A program made the position numbers and the translations under genes. This document shows positions 1-9,362 of a DNA stretch of 64,000 bases, piece after piece. Below the pieces are notes generated by a model. The model had not been told where the DNA came from, did no database searches, and saw nothing but the letters and a program-made list of their open reading frames with translations. The stretch comes from OFTM10 sp964344055 (GTDB lineage Bacteria; Actinomycetota; Acidimicrobiia; Acidimicrobiales; Aldehydirespiratoraceae), in contig CAYFLT010000009.1 in NCBI GenBank assembly GCA_964344055.1, forward strand, positions 1 through 64,000, given 5' to 3'. How positions within the stretch are numbered: the stretch's first letter is position 1; the number at the start of each line of letters is the position of its first letter.

Positions 1-76
1 CGAGCTTGTCGCTGTCGACCTGGTTCTTCGGACAGCCGAGTGTCTCGAGAAAGTATGTCGACGGCTGGTCCGGCAT
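1..76 (-). CDS. rimO: Ribosomal protein S12 methylthiotransferase RimO, 5' end only
   Basis: Only the first 25 codons are in the window; the gene runs off the left edge. The visible N-terminus starts MPDQPSTYFLETLGCPKNQ and continues VDSDKL. A GCPKNxVDS motif a few residues after a beta strand is the hallmark of the N-terminal MTTase domain of RimO, and its Cys is one of the three that bind the auxiliary iron-sulfur cluster. The enzyme is a radical-SAM protein that adds a methylthio group to an Asp of ribosomal protein S12. MiaB proteins have a more GCQMN-like motif, so RimO is preferred. The ATG at 76-74 is the only good start. The location downstream of ftsK agrees with common actinobacterial order. 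The 3' part cannot be checked. Confidence 0.85.
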   Translation of the reverse strand, partial: MPDQPSTYFLETLGCPKNQVDSDKL

Positions 77-129
77 CCCGGCAGCCTAGGGCCGCCCGCC
101 GCGAGCCCCGGTCCGGCCTGGTGGGGTCG

Positions 130-1107
130 TCAGCCGAACCAGGCCGAGGCGGTGTCGGCGGCCTCTCCGCCGGAGAGGACGACGACGGCCACCACCCACA
201 AGAAGAACAGGATGAATCCCTTGCGTCGGTCGACCTGCCCACCGATCACCATGAACACCCAGCTCACGATCACGATCGTGACCATCAGGATCGAGCCGGT
301 CTCGGCGAGACGGGTGTCGAGGACCGGGCCAGGACCGACCAGACCCATGATGCCGCCGACCGCGAGGCTGTTGAACACGTTCGAGCCGAGCAGGTTGCCG
401 ATCAGGAGCTCGGTCTCCCCCTGCCGGGCCGCCTGAACACTCGTCACGAGCTCGGGCGCCGAGGTGCCGAGCGCGACCAGAGTGAAACCGACGAAACCAC
501 CCGAGAGGTCCAGCGCTTCCGCCACGCGGCCCGAACCCTCCACGATGAACCAGGCGGACACCACCACGAACGTGAGCCCACCGAGGGCGCGGATCACTTC
601 GCGGCTCCGGTGGAGCGGGTCGTCCCCGATCATCTCCTCGACGTCCTCGCCGAGCGGGTCGTCCGACCGCGCCGACTTCAGCGTGATCGCGAGCACCGTG
701 ACGATCAGCACGGCCAACAGTCCGCCCTCCCACCGCTCGATGTCGCCCTGCAGCAACGCCGCGAACACAAGCACCGACAGGACCGAGATGGGCGCCTCCC
801 GCCGGAGCGTGGTGGACGCCACCGGCACCACCGTGACCGCGGTGGCCGCGGCCAGCACCAGCGAGATGTTGGCCACGTTGCTGCCGACGATGTTGCCGAC
901 ACCGATGTCGAGGTCACCACGTCCCGCGGCGATGCCAGAGACCACCATCTCCGGCGCGCTGGTGCCGAAGCCGATCAGCACGGCACCCACCACGATGGGG
1001 GACACCCGGTAGAGGACGGCCAGCCGGGCCGCACCCTTCACGAACTGATCGGCCGCGAGAGTGAGGACGCCCAGGCCGGCGAGGGCGAAGATCAGGCCGA
1101 CAGTCAT
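130..1107 (-). CDS. Calcium/sodium antiporter, CaCA family (YrbG-like)
   Basis: This is a 325-residue integral membrane protein with about ten hydrophobic segments. It has the two internally repeated alpha motifs of Ca2+:cation exchangers: GFGTSAPE with GNIVGSNVAN in the first half, and ALGTSAPE with GNLLGSNVFN in the second. The acidic residues in these repeats bind the cation. A charged cytoplasmic loop (around residues 145-170, rich in Asp and Glu) separates the halves, as in YrbG and archaeal NCX proteins. It probably exchanges Na+ (or H+) for Ca2+ across the cytoplasmic membrane. The gene follows ftsK by 22 bases and could share its transcript. Length is normal for the family. The exact ion is not decided by sequence. 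Confidence 0.9.
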   Translation of the reverse strand: MTVGLIFALAGLGVLTLAADQFVKGAARLAVLYRVSPIVVGAVLIGFGTSAPEMVVSGIAAGRGDLDIGVGNIVGSNVANISLVLAAATAVTVVPVASTTLRREAPISVLSVLVFAALLQGDIERWEGGLLAVLIVTVLAITLKSARSDDPLGEDVEEMIGDDPLHRSREVIRALGGLTFVVVSAWFIVEGSGRVAEALDLSGGFVGFTLVALGTSAPELVTSVQAARQGETELLIGNLLGSNVFNSLAVGGIMGLVGPGPVLDTRLAETGSILMVTIVIVSWVFMVIGGQVDRRKGFILFFLWVVAVVVLSGGEAADTASAWFG

Positions 1108-1129
1108 CGGGCGACGAACCTAGCGGGGT

Positions 1130-3556
1130 TCAGCCTCCACCCCGACGGGCCTCGAGTTCCTCGGGCGACAGCAGGACCTCGCGTGCCTTGGATCCAGTCG
1201 ACGGGCCGACAACTCCAGCTTCTTCGAGGAGGTCCATGATGCGACCGGCTCGAGCGAAGCCGACTCGGAGCTTCCGCTGGAGCATCGACGTCGACCCCAG
1301 CTGGGTCTGGACTACCAGCTCCATCGCCTGCCCCAGGAGCTCGTCGCCGTCGTCTTCGACCGGTGGAGCCTCGGTGATCGCGCTCAGGCTGGGAGGCGTG
1401 TTGGTGATGCCACCCGCGCCCGGCACCGGCGAGGGTGACGGCACGGCACCGACACCGGCCGAGCCGCCGCCGTCGGTCGGGTCGTCGGCTCCGACGCTCT
1501 CGTCGGCAGTGAACTCGGGGGCTTGGTCCCGCCAATGCTTGACGATCGCTCGCACCTCGGATTCCTCGACCCAACACCCCTGCACACGGTGCGGCGTCGA
1601 GGACGACGGCCCGAGCAGCAAGAGGTCGCCCTTGCCGACCAGCCGTTCTGCGCCCGGCTGGTCGAGGATGACCCGCGAGTCGGTGAGGCTCGACACCGCG
1701 AACGCCAAGCGAGCCGGGATGTTGGCCTTGATGACGCCGGTGATGACATTGACCGATGGCCGCTGGGTGGCGATCACGAGATGTATGCCGACCGCACGGG
1801 CCATCTGGGCGATCCGGGCGATGGAGTCCTCCACGTCGCGGGCCGCCACCATCATGAGGTCGGCGAGCTCGTCGACCACGACGATCATGAAGGGCAGACG
1901 CTGGTACTGCAGCGGCTCCCCCTTCTCGTCGATCTCCCCGAGTCCGACCTCGATGCTTCCGGCATCGACCGCGTTGTTGTACCCCGTGATGTCGCGGAAG
2001 CCGACCTTGTGGAGGAGGTCGTAACGCCGCTCCATCTCCCGCACCGCCCACGCCAGAGCGTTGGCCGCCTGGCGGGGATCGGTGACCGGGGCGGTCAGCA
2101 GATGCGGCGCCTTGTCGTACTGCCCCATCTCGACCCGCTTTGGGTCGATGAGGATCATCCGGACCTGCTCGGGCGTCGATCGCATGAGGATCGAGGTGAG
2201 GAGGCTGTTCAGGCACGACGACTTGCCCGCGCCGGTGGCGCCCGCGATCAGGACGTGCGGCATCGTGGCGAGGTTCATCATCATGTTGCGACCGTTGATG
2301 TCGCGTCCGATGGCGACCTCCAACGGATGCCCGGCGCGCTTCGCCTCCTTCGAGGCGAGGATGTCGCCGATCGCGATCACCTGGCGATCGGTGTTGGGGA
2401 CCTCCACGCCGATGGCTCGACGACCCGGAATCGGGGCGAGGATTCGCACATCGGGTGACGCCATCGCGTAGGCGATGTCCTTGCGGAGACTCTCCAGCTT
2501 CGAGACCTTCACGCCTTCGCCCAGCTCCAGGACGTAGCGGGTCACGGTGGGTCCGACGACCGGTTCGAGGAGGGTGGTCGGGACCCCGAACTGGTCCAAT
2601 GTCGCCTGGAGCAGCCGGCCCCGCTCGGCGACCACCGTCCGGTCGACTTCTTGGGCCTGCGAGCGCGAAAGCATCGACATCGGCGGGAGCTTCCACTTGC
2701 CACTCGAGCTCGGGAGGCTGAGCGACTGCTGCTCGGCGTCTTGGACCGGCTCGGCGGTGGCCTTCTTGCGTGGTGCGCGCTTCGGCTTCGGCGCCGACGC
2801 CACCTCTACCGTGTCGTCGACGTCGTCATCGGCATCGGCGTCCTGGTCGAACGGCGCCGCGGGGTCACGAAGGTCGATCACCCCGTCGCTCGGCGTGGCG
2901 GTGGGATCGGCGAACAGGGCGCGGACGGCCCGGCCGCACAGGGTGGGGATCGGGCGCAGGATCCGGCCGAACACCCCGCCAACCGCTCGAGCCGACGAGC
3001 CGGTGAGGACGATGACGCCCACCAGGCCGAGGGCGATCAGGATGAGGATGCTCCCCGCGGTGGCGGCGAGTGTGTGAAGCGGTCCTCCGACCGCCATGCC
3101 GAGCACGCCGCCGGCGGCGCCGATCTCGCTGATCGGATCATCGACGCCCGGTCGGCCTCGCCCGACGTGGAGGAGGGCGGTGAGGGCAACCAGCACGAGC
3201 GTTCCACCGACTGCCGCCCGGGCGATGCGTTCCAGATCGTCCTCTTCGACGTCGGAACCACGGATCAACATCACGCCGACCGCGATCAGCGCGAGTGGCA
3301 CCACCGCCCGTATCAGACCGACGCCGAGGGCGAGGCCGTCGTCGATCACCTCACCGATGAAGCCTCCGGTGCTGAGCCACACCGCGGCGGCGGAAAGGAG
3401 CCCGGCCAAGACGGCGCCGACCCCCCACAGGTCGGCCTGGTGCGCCGACAGCACCGAGCCGACGGCCTGGCGGGACGCGGACGGCTTCCGGGCGGCCGCC
3501 TTCTTGGCGCCGGTCTTCTTCGCAGGGGTCTTTTTCGAGCGCGCTCTGGTGGCCAC
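1130..3556 (-). CDS. ftsK: DNA translocase FtsK/SpoIIIE
   Basis: An 808-residue protein with a Lys/Ala-rich N-terminus, about four membrane segments (roughly residues 30-190), an acidic linker, and a C-terminal RecA-like motor. The Walker A motif GATGAGKSS lies near residue 440, Walker B is in the segment MIVVVDELADLMM, and a gamma winged-helix domain (TSMLQRKLRVGFARAGRIM) ends the protein. It pumps chromosome ends through the division septum and activates XerCD recombination. I place the start at the GTG at 3556, because the frame upstream (to 3604) encodes an unlikely hydrophobic lead-in and VATRARSKKTPAKK looks like the usual start of actinobacterial FtsK. No strong ribosome-binding site is visible for either start. 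Confidence 0.93.
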   Translation of the reverse strand: MATRARSKKTPAKKTGAKKAAARKPSASRQAVGSVLSAHQADLWGVGAVLAGLLSAAAVWLSTGGFIGEVIDDGLALGVGLIRAVVPLALIAVGVMLIRGSDVEEDDLERIARAAVGGTLVLVALTALLHVGRGRPGVDDPISEIGAAGGVLGMAVGGPLHTLAATAGSILILIALGLVGVIVLTGSSARAVGGVFGRILRPIPTLCGRAVRALFADPTATPSDGVIDLRDPAAPFDQDADADDDVDDTVEVASAPKPKRAPRKKATAEPVQDAEQQSLSLPSSSGKWKLPPMSMLSRSQAQEVDRTVVAERGRLLQATLDQFGVPTTLLEPVVGPTVTRYVLELGEGVKVSKLESLRKDIAYAMASPDVRILAPIPGRRAIGVEVPNTDRQVIAIGDILASKEAKRAGHPLEVAIGRDINGRNMMMNLATMPHVLIAGATGAGKSSCLNSLLTSILMRSTPEQVRMILIDPKRVEMGQYDKAPHLLTAPVTDPRQAANALAWAVREMERRYDLLHKVGFRDITGYNNAVDAGSIEVGLGEIDEKGEPLQYQRLPFMIVVVDELADLMMVAARDVEDSIARIAQMARAVGIHLVIATQRPSVNVITGVIKANIPARLAFAVSSLTDSRVILDQPGAERLVGKGDLLLLGPSSSTPHRVQGCWVEESEVRAIVKHWRDQAPEFTADESVGADDPTDGGGSAGVGAVPSPSPVPGAGGITNTPPSLSAITEAPPVEDDGDELLGQAMELVVQTQLGSTSMLQRKLRVGFARAGRIMDLLEEAGVVGPSTGSKAREVLLSPEELEARRGGG

Positions 3557-3614
3557 AGTGAAAACGACGCTACCCGAGCCCACCCCCGCCCTCGTGGCAC
3601 CCACGAGCGACCCG

Positions 3615-4079
3615 CTAGCTGTAGCCGACCGTCAACAGGGCTTCGAGATCGGCCAGAACGCGCCGAAACTCCTTCGGCATCAGCCCGTGCATCGCATCGA
3701 CCTCCACCCGATTCGCAGGGTCGCTCTTCGGTGCGATGTACACGAAGGTGCTTTTGATGACGCCGAGGTCATCGAGGTGCTTCTGGCGGAGCTGTGGCGC
3801 CCAGCGGGCCTGCCTACCCACGTGGAGGATGGCCTCGTTGACCGGAACGGCGTGCGAACGGTGCCGATTGACGATGTAGAGCTCGTCGTCCATCAAGTAG
3901 AGGCCGGCCCGCTTGCGCCTCCGGACGTACAGCGTGACGACCACGGCGGCCGCCATCAGCAACACCACTGTGATCACCGACGGCGCGATGACCACCGGAG
4001 CGACGAAGGCAGCCAAGCCCACGATCGGCGCCATGTAGACCCTGAGGAGCGACTCCTCGGTGATCACCCGCGGTTCCAC
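3615..4079 (-). CDS. Membrane protein with PH-like domain, function unknown
   Basis: A 154-residue protein. Residues about 12-50 form two adjacent membrane segments, followed by a basic stretch (RRRKR) and a beta-rich C-terminal domain beginning YLMDDELYIVNRHRSHAVPV, which resembles bacterial PH-like (bPH) domains. That fold is known for membrane-associated scaffold roles, but no function can be given here. The C-terminus contains a predicted helix (KEFRRVLADLEALL). The gene lies between ftsK and RNase J on the same strand. I do not recognise it as a named family member. Confidence 0.6.
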   Translation of the reverse strand: MEPRVITEESLLRVYMAPIVGLAAFVAPVVIAPSVITVVLLMAAAVVVTLYVRRRKRAGLYLMDDELYIVNRHRSHAVPVNEAILHVGRQARWAPQLRQKHLDDLGVIKSTFVYIAPKSDPANRVEVDAMHGLMPKEFRRVLADLEALLTVGYS

Positions 4080-4158
4080 GCCCCCACGCTAGATGAGCGA
4101 AATCCGCTGGCGGCGGCAGCTCTCGCTCGGTGAGACAGAGCGGGCGGGGCGGGGTGTC

Positions 4159-5820
4159 TCAGCCCTCGCGGATCACGGGGACGATCATCGGCCGGCGGCG
4201 GGTGCGATCGTTCACGGTGCGACCGGCCGCCCGGCGGGCGATCTGGCCAAGCCGTTCGAGGTCGATGTCCGGGTCCTCGAGCGCCGTCATGAGGTCCTGT
4301 TCGACCGCGTCGGCCACGGCCGTCTCGTGGGCCACCAACGCCGGCTGTTCGACCCAACCTCGTGAAACGACGTCCGGACCGGCGAGGATCTCGCCCCGTT
4401 CCATGTCGACATGGACCACGACGGTGACGAATCCGTTGTCGCCGAGCGTGCGCCGCTCCCCGAGCACCATGTTCCCGAGATCGCCGACCGTGCCGTCGAC
4501 GTAGAGATGGTCTCCCCCGATCGAGCCGAGGTGTTCGATCCCCTCGTCGGAAAGGGTGATCTGGTCGCCGTCCTCACACAGGACGACGCGGTCATCGTCC
4601 ATCCCCATCCCGCGCGCCAACTCGGCGTGGGCGACGAGATGGGCGTATTCGCCGTGCACCGGTACGAACCACTCGGGCACCGCCACCGAGTGCAGGGTCT
4701 GAAGCTCCTGCTGCTTGCCATGACCGCTGGTGTGCACGTCGACCTGTCCACTGTGGAACACCCTGGCACCATGGCGGGCCAGGCCGTTGCGCACCGCGGC
4801 CACCGCGGCTTCGTTGCCGGGGATCGGATGCGACGAGAAGACGACCGTGTCGTTGTCGTCGAGCTGGATCCACTTGCTCAGACCGTTCGCCATCATCGTG
4901 AGTGCCGCCCGGGGTTCCCCCTGGGAACCCGTGCAGACGATGAGGAGACGCCGGGGATCGAGGTCGTCGATGTCCTCGATGTCACGAATCGACGCGTCGG
5001 GGATCCGGAGCAGGCCGACATCTCTGGCGAGCTTCACGTTGCGCCGCATCGACAACCCCAGGGTGACCATCACCCGACCGGTCTCCACCGCCGCGTCGGC
5101 GATCTGCTGGAGACGGTGGATGTGGCTCGCGAACGAGGCGACGATCACTCGCCGTCCCTCCTCGCCACGAACGAGCGACGACAGGACCCGTCCGACCTCG
5201 CGCTCCGAACGGGACGAACCCGGGGAGTCGGCATTCGTCGAGTCGGCCAGCATCAGCCGGATCCCCGGGTCATTGGCCAGGGCACCGATGCGGGACAGAT
5301 CAGTGCGGCGGCCGTCCACCGGGGTGAGGTCGAGCTTGAAGTCGCTCGAGTGGAGGATCACTCCCTGTGGGGTGTGGAAGGCAGTGATGTTGCCCGACGG
5401 GATCGAGTGGGTCACGGGAAGGAATTCGCAGTCGAACGGGCCGACGTCCAGTCGGTCACCGTCGTTGATCGTGCGGAGTTCCGCCTTGTCGCGGAGACCG
5501 GCCTCGTTCAGCTTGTGATCGATCATTCCGAGCGTGAACGGCGAGCCGTAGATCGGCAGCGACACGTGCTCGAGAAGATGCGGGAGCGCGCCGATGTGGT
5601 CCTCGTGAGCGTGGGTGGCGATGCAGGCCTCGACCCGATCGGCGTTCTCGAACAGCCAGCTCAGGTCGGGCAGTACCGAGTCGACACCCGGCAGGTCGTC
5701 GCCACCGAACATCTGTCCACAGTCGAGCACGACGATCCGGCCCTCGGTCTCGATGGCCGCACAGTTGCGGCCGATCTCACCCAGGCCGCCGAGAAAGGTG
5801 ATGGTGACGGGAGCGGCCAC
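4159..5820 (-). CDS. rnj: Ribonuclease J
   Basis: A 553-residue metallo-beta-lactamase/beta-CASP ribonuclease. The zinc-binding HxHxDH motif appears as HAHEDHIG (around residue 75), followed by DSTNADSPG and, in the beta-CASP domain, a serine/threonine-rich CTGSQGEP segment. Near residue 370 the HTSGHG motif supplies further metal ligands. RNase J is an endo- and 5'-3' exonuclease for mRNA turnover and rRNA maturation in actinobacteria. The length matches single-copy RNase J proteins (about 550). The GTG start at 5820 lies one base after the dapA stop, so the two genes are probably co-transcribed and coupled; dapA-rnj adjacency is common in actinobacteria. Confidence 0.93.
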   Translation of the reverse strand: MAAPVTITFLGGLGEIGRNCAAIETEGRIVVLDCGQMFGGDDLPGVDSVLPDLSWLFENADRVEACIATHAHEDHIGALPHLLEHVSLPIYGSPFTLGMIDHKLNEAGLRDKAELRTINDGDRLDVGPFDCEFLPVTHSIPSGNITAFHTPQGVILHSSDFKLDLTPVDGRRTDLSRIGALANDPGIRLMLADSTNADSPGSSRSEREVGRVLSSLVRGEEGRRVIVASFASHIHRLQQIADAAVETGRVMVTLGLSMRRNVKLARDVGLLRIPDASIRDIEDIDDLDPRRLLIVCTGSQGEPRAALTMMANGLSKWIQLDDNDTVVFSSHPIPGNEAAVAAVRNGLARHGARVFHSGQVDVHTSGHGKQQELQTLHSVAVPEWFVPVHGEYAHLVAHAELARGMGMDDDRVVLCEDGDQITLSDEGIEHLGSIGGDHLYVDGTVGDLGNMVLGERRTLGDNGFVTVVVHVDMERGEILAGPDVVSRGWVEQPALVAHETAVADAVEQDLMTALEDPDIDLERLGQIARRAAGRTVNDRTRRRPMIVPVIREG

Positions 5821-5821
5821 C

Positions 5822-6724
5822 TCAGGCCCGACCGAGACCCGCGAGCACCGCCTTCGCCTCCGCCTCGAGCCATTCGGGCTCCGGTCCCATCGGGAGACGA
5901 CAAGCGCCGGCCGGAAGGCCGAGCACCCGCATCATGGCCTTGGACGGCACCGGGTTCGGCGCCTCGTCACCCGTCTCGAACTCATAGCTCGGAATCAGCT
6001 TCCGGTTGATGGCGGTGGCCCGGGCCACGTCGCCGCTGAAGAACGCGTTCATCATGTCGCGGGTCTCGTTGCCCACCCAGTGGGTGGCGACGCCGATGGT
6101 GCCGACGGCGCCCACCGCGAGGAGCGGCAAGGTGAGCCCGTCGTCGCCGCTGTACACCTCGGTGCCTTCGGGAGCCAGGGACAGCAGCCGAGAGGTCTCG
6201 CCGGGACTGCCGGCGGCGTCCTTGATGGCGATGATGTTCTCGACGTTCTCGAGCAGGTCGAGCAGGGTCTCGGTGTCGATCTTGCGACCGGTCCGGCCCG
6301 GGATGTCGTAGACGATCACCGGGAGGTCGGTGGCTTCGGCGCACACCCGGAAGTTCTCGTAGAGCCCGGCCTGGCTGGGCCGGTTGTAGTAGCCGGCGAC
6401 ATGGAGGAGCCCGGCCGCGCCGACCTCGGCAGCCCGCTCGGAGTTGTGGACCGCGATCTTCGTGTCATTGCTACCGGCACCGGCCACGACCGGGACCTCG
6501 ACCGCCTCCACGACCGCCTCGATCAGGTCGATCTGTTCGTCCTGGGTCAGCGTGGGACTCTCGCCGGTGGTACCAGCGATCACCAGTCCGTCGTTGCCGC
6601 CTTCGGTGGTGAGCCACTTGGCCAGCTTCTGGGCCCCGTCGAGGTCGAGGGGTCCGTCATCGGCGAAGGGCGTGATCATCGCGGTCATCACCCGGCCGAA
6701 CGTGGCTGTGGCTGGCGTAGTCAT
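5822..6724 (-). CDS. dapA: 4-hydroxy-tetrahydrodipicolinate synthase
   Basis: A 300-residue TIM-barrel enzyme that condenses pyruvate with aspartate semialdehyde in the diaminopimelate/lysine pathway. The family signature GTTGESPTLT is at about residue 47, the catalytic Tyr is in VAGYYNRPSQ, and the Schiff-base Lys is in IIAIKDAAGS. Length and motif order are typical. The ATG at 6724 is the obvious start. The gene is immediately followed by RNase J. The dapB gene for the next pathway step lies about 1.3 kb upstream on the same strand, with SURF1 and a small regulator-like gene between them. Confidence 0.94.
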   Translation of the reverse strand: MTTPATATFGRVMTAMITPFADDGPLDLDGAQKLAKWLTTEGGNDGLVIAGTTGESPTLTQDEQIDLIEAVVEAVEVPVVAGAGSNDTKIAVHNSERAAEVGAAGLLHVAGYYNRPSQAGLYENFRVCAEATDLPVIVYDIPGRTGRKIDTETLLDLLENVENIIAIKDAAGSPGETSRLLSLAPEGTEVYSGDDGLTLPLLAVGAVGTIGVATHWVGNETRDMMNAFFSGDVARATAINRKLIPSYEFETGDEAPNPVPSKAMMRVLGLPAGACRLPMGPEPEWLEAEAKAVLAGLGRA

Positions 6725-6781
6725 GGGTCAATGGTGCCACGCTTCGCGGTCGATGCCGACCCGATTCGCGCCGCATTCACG

Positions 6782-7354
6782 TCATTGTTCGCCCGCGCGA
6801 TCCCGGCCGATCGTGGCAAGAAGGTGCTCGTGGAGTTCGAACCAGACGCTGTGGACGGAATCCAGAGAGGGTGAGTCGACCCAGGCCGGATCGTCGCCCG
6901 CCGCCCTGAGGGCCGACTCGAACCGCCGACCATAGGACCCGAACCGTGACCGGATCCCGGCCAGCGCGTGGAGCACGGGTGCCAGTTCGGTCACCAGCGA
7001 TGCGAGCACTCCCACACCGACCCGACCCTCCTGCCATGCGACGCATACCGCGAGAAAGCGGCGGTTGAGCGGAAGGAACGCCTCATATGCCGTGACGAGG
7101 TCGGCCCGCCCGGCCGAATCGGTGTCGGAGCCGAGCAGGGCGGCGAGTTCGGCCTCACCAGCCGGGGTCAACGAGTGCCGGCCCTCGTCACCTCGAACCC
7201 GGATCTGGCCTTCTGCCGCCGCCATCGCCAAGGCCGACGACACATCGACTGCCGCGTCCCCGGCCAAGTCGGCCACCGTGGCCCGCACCGCCTCCACATC
7301 CCCTCGACTCCTCAGCCGTACCGCCAGGAGGGTCAAGAGGTGGAGATCACTCAC
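6782..7354 (-). CDS. Helix-turn-helix-like protein of unknown function
   Basis: A 190-residue protein. Residues 1-70 (starting SDLHLLTLLAVRLRSRGD) look like a winged helix: alternating helices, then GQIRVRGDEGRHSLTPAGEAEL, where LTPAGEAEL is a common C-terminal wing-plus-helix ending in PadR/MarR-like domains. The C-terminal two-thirds is alpha-helical with no motif I recognise. I chose the GTG at 7354 because it overlaps the SURF1 stop by four bases (GTGA), which points to translational coupling. Longer starts in the same frame encode an Arg-rich lead-in antisense to nothing useful. Whether it binds DNA is unproven. Confidence 0.6.
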   Translation of the reverse strand: MSDLHLLTLLAVRLRSRGDVEAVRATVADLAGDAAVDVSSALAMAAAEGQIRVRGDEGRHSLTPAGEAELAALLGSDTDSAGRADLVTAYEAFLPLNRRFLAVCVAWQEGRVGVGVLASLVTELAPVLHALAGIRSRFGSYGRRFESALRAAGDDPAWVDSPSLDSVHSVWFELHEHLLATIGRDRAGEQ

Positions 7355-8061
7355 TGCTGACCGAGCCGGCGTCGAAGGATCAAGCCGTAGACGACGATCG
7401 TGCCGAACGAGAAGAAGAACCATTGGAACGCATAGGACAGGTGCGGACCATCGTCGAGCACGGGCGGGGGCACGGGCACCGGCAGATCACCGGTCGCAGG
7501 CGTTTGCGACTCGAGCTGGACCCACAGGTCGACGACCTCGAGGCCGGTGGCTTCCTCGACGGTGGCGAGGTCCATACGACTCACTTCGGCGTAGTCCTCG
7601 GTGCCGGTCCCGAGCCGCCCGCCGCCGACCGAGTCGAACACCCGCCCGACCACGGTCACCGTGCCGCTGGGTGTGTCGACCGCTCTCTGATCGTCACCCG
7701 CCACCCAAAGCCGGGGGACCCAGCCTCTGGCGACCACCACCAGCCGACCGTCAGCGAGCTCGAGGGGCGTCGCGAGCCAGCTGCCGGCCTGGGTGTTGAA
7801 GGTGCGGTTGGCCACCAGGAAGCTGTCCTGGGCGCGATAGGTCCCCTCAACGGTCGCCGCGGTGTGGTCCGGCGGATCGACCACGGCCTCGAGCAGGGAC
7901 TCGATCGGTTGTTGCGCCGCCGCCGCCTGTACGGCGTCGTTGTCGGCGCGCCGCTCGTCGAGGCGATCGAGCTGCCAGAACCCGAGGTTGACCATGACGA
8001 CCACCATCGCCAGGACGAACAGATGCGACAGGACCCACTTGGGGGTGACCAGGCTGCGCAC
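7351..8061 (-). CDS. SURF1 family cytochrome oxidase assembly protein
   Basis: A 236-residue protein with the SURF1 arrangement: one N-terminal membrane segment (about residues 12-30, LSHLFVLAMVVVMVNLGFWQLDRL), a long extracytoplasmic domain, and a second membrane segment at the C-terminus (AFQWFFFSFGTIVVYGLILRR). The motif GFWQLDR after the first segment and SYAFQWF before the last are diagnostic. SURF1 assists heme a insertion into cytochrome c oxidase. The gene begins four bases after dapB on the same strand and overlaps the next small gene by four bases. Confidence 0.9.
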   Translation of the reverse strand: MRSLVTPKWVLSHLFVLAMVVVMVNLGFWQLDRLDERRADNDAVQAAAAQQPIESLLEAVVDPPDHTAATVEGTYRAQDSFLVANRTFNTQAGSWLATPLELADGRLVVVARGWVPRLWVAGDDQRAVDTPSGTVTVVGRVFDSVGGGRLGTGTEDYAEVSRMDLATVEEATGLEVVDLWVQLESQTPATGDLPVPVPPPVLDDGPHLSYAFQWFFFSFGTIVVYGLILRRRLGQQ

Positions 8062-8064
8062 CGA

Positions 8065-8793
8065 TCAGAGGCCGAGGTAGGAATCGAGCCCGATGGTGAG
8101 ACCCGGGTGCTCGGCCACCTGCTTCACCCCGACGAGAACTCCCGGCATGAAGGAGGTGCGGTCGACGGTGTCGTGGCGGATGGTGAGCGTCTGGCCGGTG
8201 GTGCCGAGGATGACCTCCTGGTTCGCCACTGCGCCTCGCATCCGGACCGAGTGCACGCGGATGCCGCCCGGTCCGAGACCACCGCGGGCGCCCTCGTAGA
8301 CCTCGTGGCGAGTCGGGTCGTCGCCCCATTCGTTCGACGCCGCCGCCATGCGTTCCGCGGTGTGGGTGGCGGTGCCGGAAGGGGCGTCGACCTTGTTGTC
8401 GTGGTGGAACTCGATGATCTCGGTGGTGTCGAAGTGGGGCGCAGCGAGCTCGGCCATGCGGATCATCAGCACGGCGCCGATCGCGAAGTTGGGCGCGATC
8501 AAGGCATTGCTCGAGGTGAACGACGCCCGGAACTCGGCGAGATCCTCCTCGGAGAAGCCGGTGGTCCCCACCACCGCGTGGATGCCGTTCGCGGCGGCGA
8601 ACCGGAGCGTTTCCCGGGCGGCGTCGAGCACGGTGAAATCGACGACCACGTCGGCACCGGCGTCGGTGAGACCGTCGAGCGAATCGTCCAGATCGATCTC
8701 GGCGACGAGCTCGGTGTCAGGGTCGCCAGTCACCGCACGACACACCTCCTGCCCCATCCGACCTGCTGCACCGACCACTCCGACTCGGATCAT
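8065..8793 (-). CDS. dapB: 4-hydroxy-tetrahydrodipicolinate reductase
   Basis: A 242-residue NAD(P)H-dependent enzyme for the second diaminopimelate-specific step. The Rossmann motif GAAGRMGQ is at residues 8-15, and the family signature EFHHDNKVDAPSGTA lies mid-protein; it carries the catalytic His and Lys. The GTTGFS turn and the C-terminal segment GVLVGVKQVAEHPGLTIG are also typical. Length is normal. It heads a run dapB-SURF1-small protein-dapA-rnj on the minus strand. Confidence 0.94.
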   Translation of the reverse strand: MIRVGVVGAAGRMGQEVCRAVTGDPDTELVAEIDLDDSLDGLTDAGADVVVDFTVLDAARETLRFAAANGIHAVVGTTGFSEEDLAEFRASFTSSNALIAPNFAIGAVLMIRMAELAAPHFDTTEIIEFHHDNKVDAPSGTATHTAERMAAASNEWGDDPTRHEVYEGARGGLGPGGIRVHSVRMRGAVANQEVILGTTGQTLTIRHDTVDRTSFMPGVLVGVKQVAEHPGLTIGLDSYLGL

Positions 8794-8887
8794 GTCCGCA
8801 GGCTAGTGCCGTGATCGGCAACGTTTGGGTGGGTGCTGCGAGTGCGGATCGAGCACGCGTCGTGGCGGCCTGACTACAGTCCCGCCC

Positions 8888-9362
8888 ATGACCTTGGCTG
8901 CCATCAACGACACGTCCTACCGCATCGTCTTGTTCCTCCACATCCTCTCGGCGATGGTGGCGTTCGCTCCCGCGTTCGTACACCCCGNNNNNNNNNNCCG
9001 TGCTGAGCAACCAGATGAAGGCCGACGACAACCCCGCTCGGCCGGGGATCTTCGGCTACATGGTCACCAACGCCATGCGGATCTACGGCACCGCTCTGGT
9101 GATCACCGGCCTGCTCGGGTTCGGGGTGGCGGGGATGTCCGACAAGGTGTGGGAGATGTCGCAGGGGTGGCTGATCACGGCCATCATCATCTGGATCGCA
9201 ATGAACGGCATCCTCCACGCGGGCATCCGCCCGGCCGAGGCTGCGATCGCGGGTGGCAAGAGCACCGACGCCGACGAGCAGAAGCTGGCCCTGTCGGGCA
9301 TCGCGATCACGCTGCTGTTGTTGGTGCAGCTCTACCTGATGATCTGGAAGCCGGGGCTCTAG
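8888..9362 (+). CDS. Small integral membrane protein, interrupted by an assembly gap
   Basis: The N-terminal part (MTLAAINDTSYRIVLFLHIL, then SAMVAFAPAFVHP) runs into a 10-base N gap. The reading then continues as LSNQMKADDNPARPGIFGYM and on to a stop at 9362. The two halves are in different frames across the drawn gap. A true gap whose length is a multiple of three would join them, so the run of ten N is a placeholder rather than a measured length. There are about four membrane segments with short charged loops, similar to DUF2269-like predicted membrane proteins. No function is known. Its last four bases overlap the stop of the convergent gene on the other strand. Confidence 0.7.
8988..8997. 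other. Assembly gap (10 N)
   Basis: Ten consecutive N within the membrane protein gene. Ten is a common arbitrary gap size, and the reading frame does not continue across it at this length. Confidence 0.98.

Noticed and set aside
2651..3757. Long plus-strand open frame opposite ftsK
   Set aside because: Arg/His/Asp-rich sequence with no family features; it is antisense to a clear ftsK gene and typical of high-GC shadow frames.
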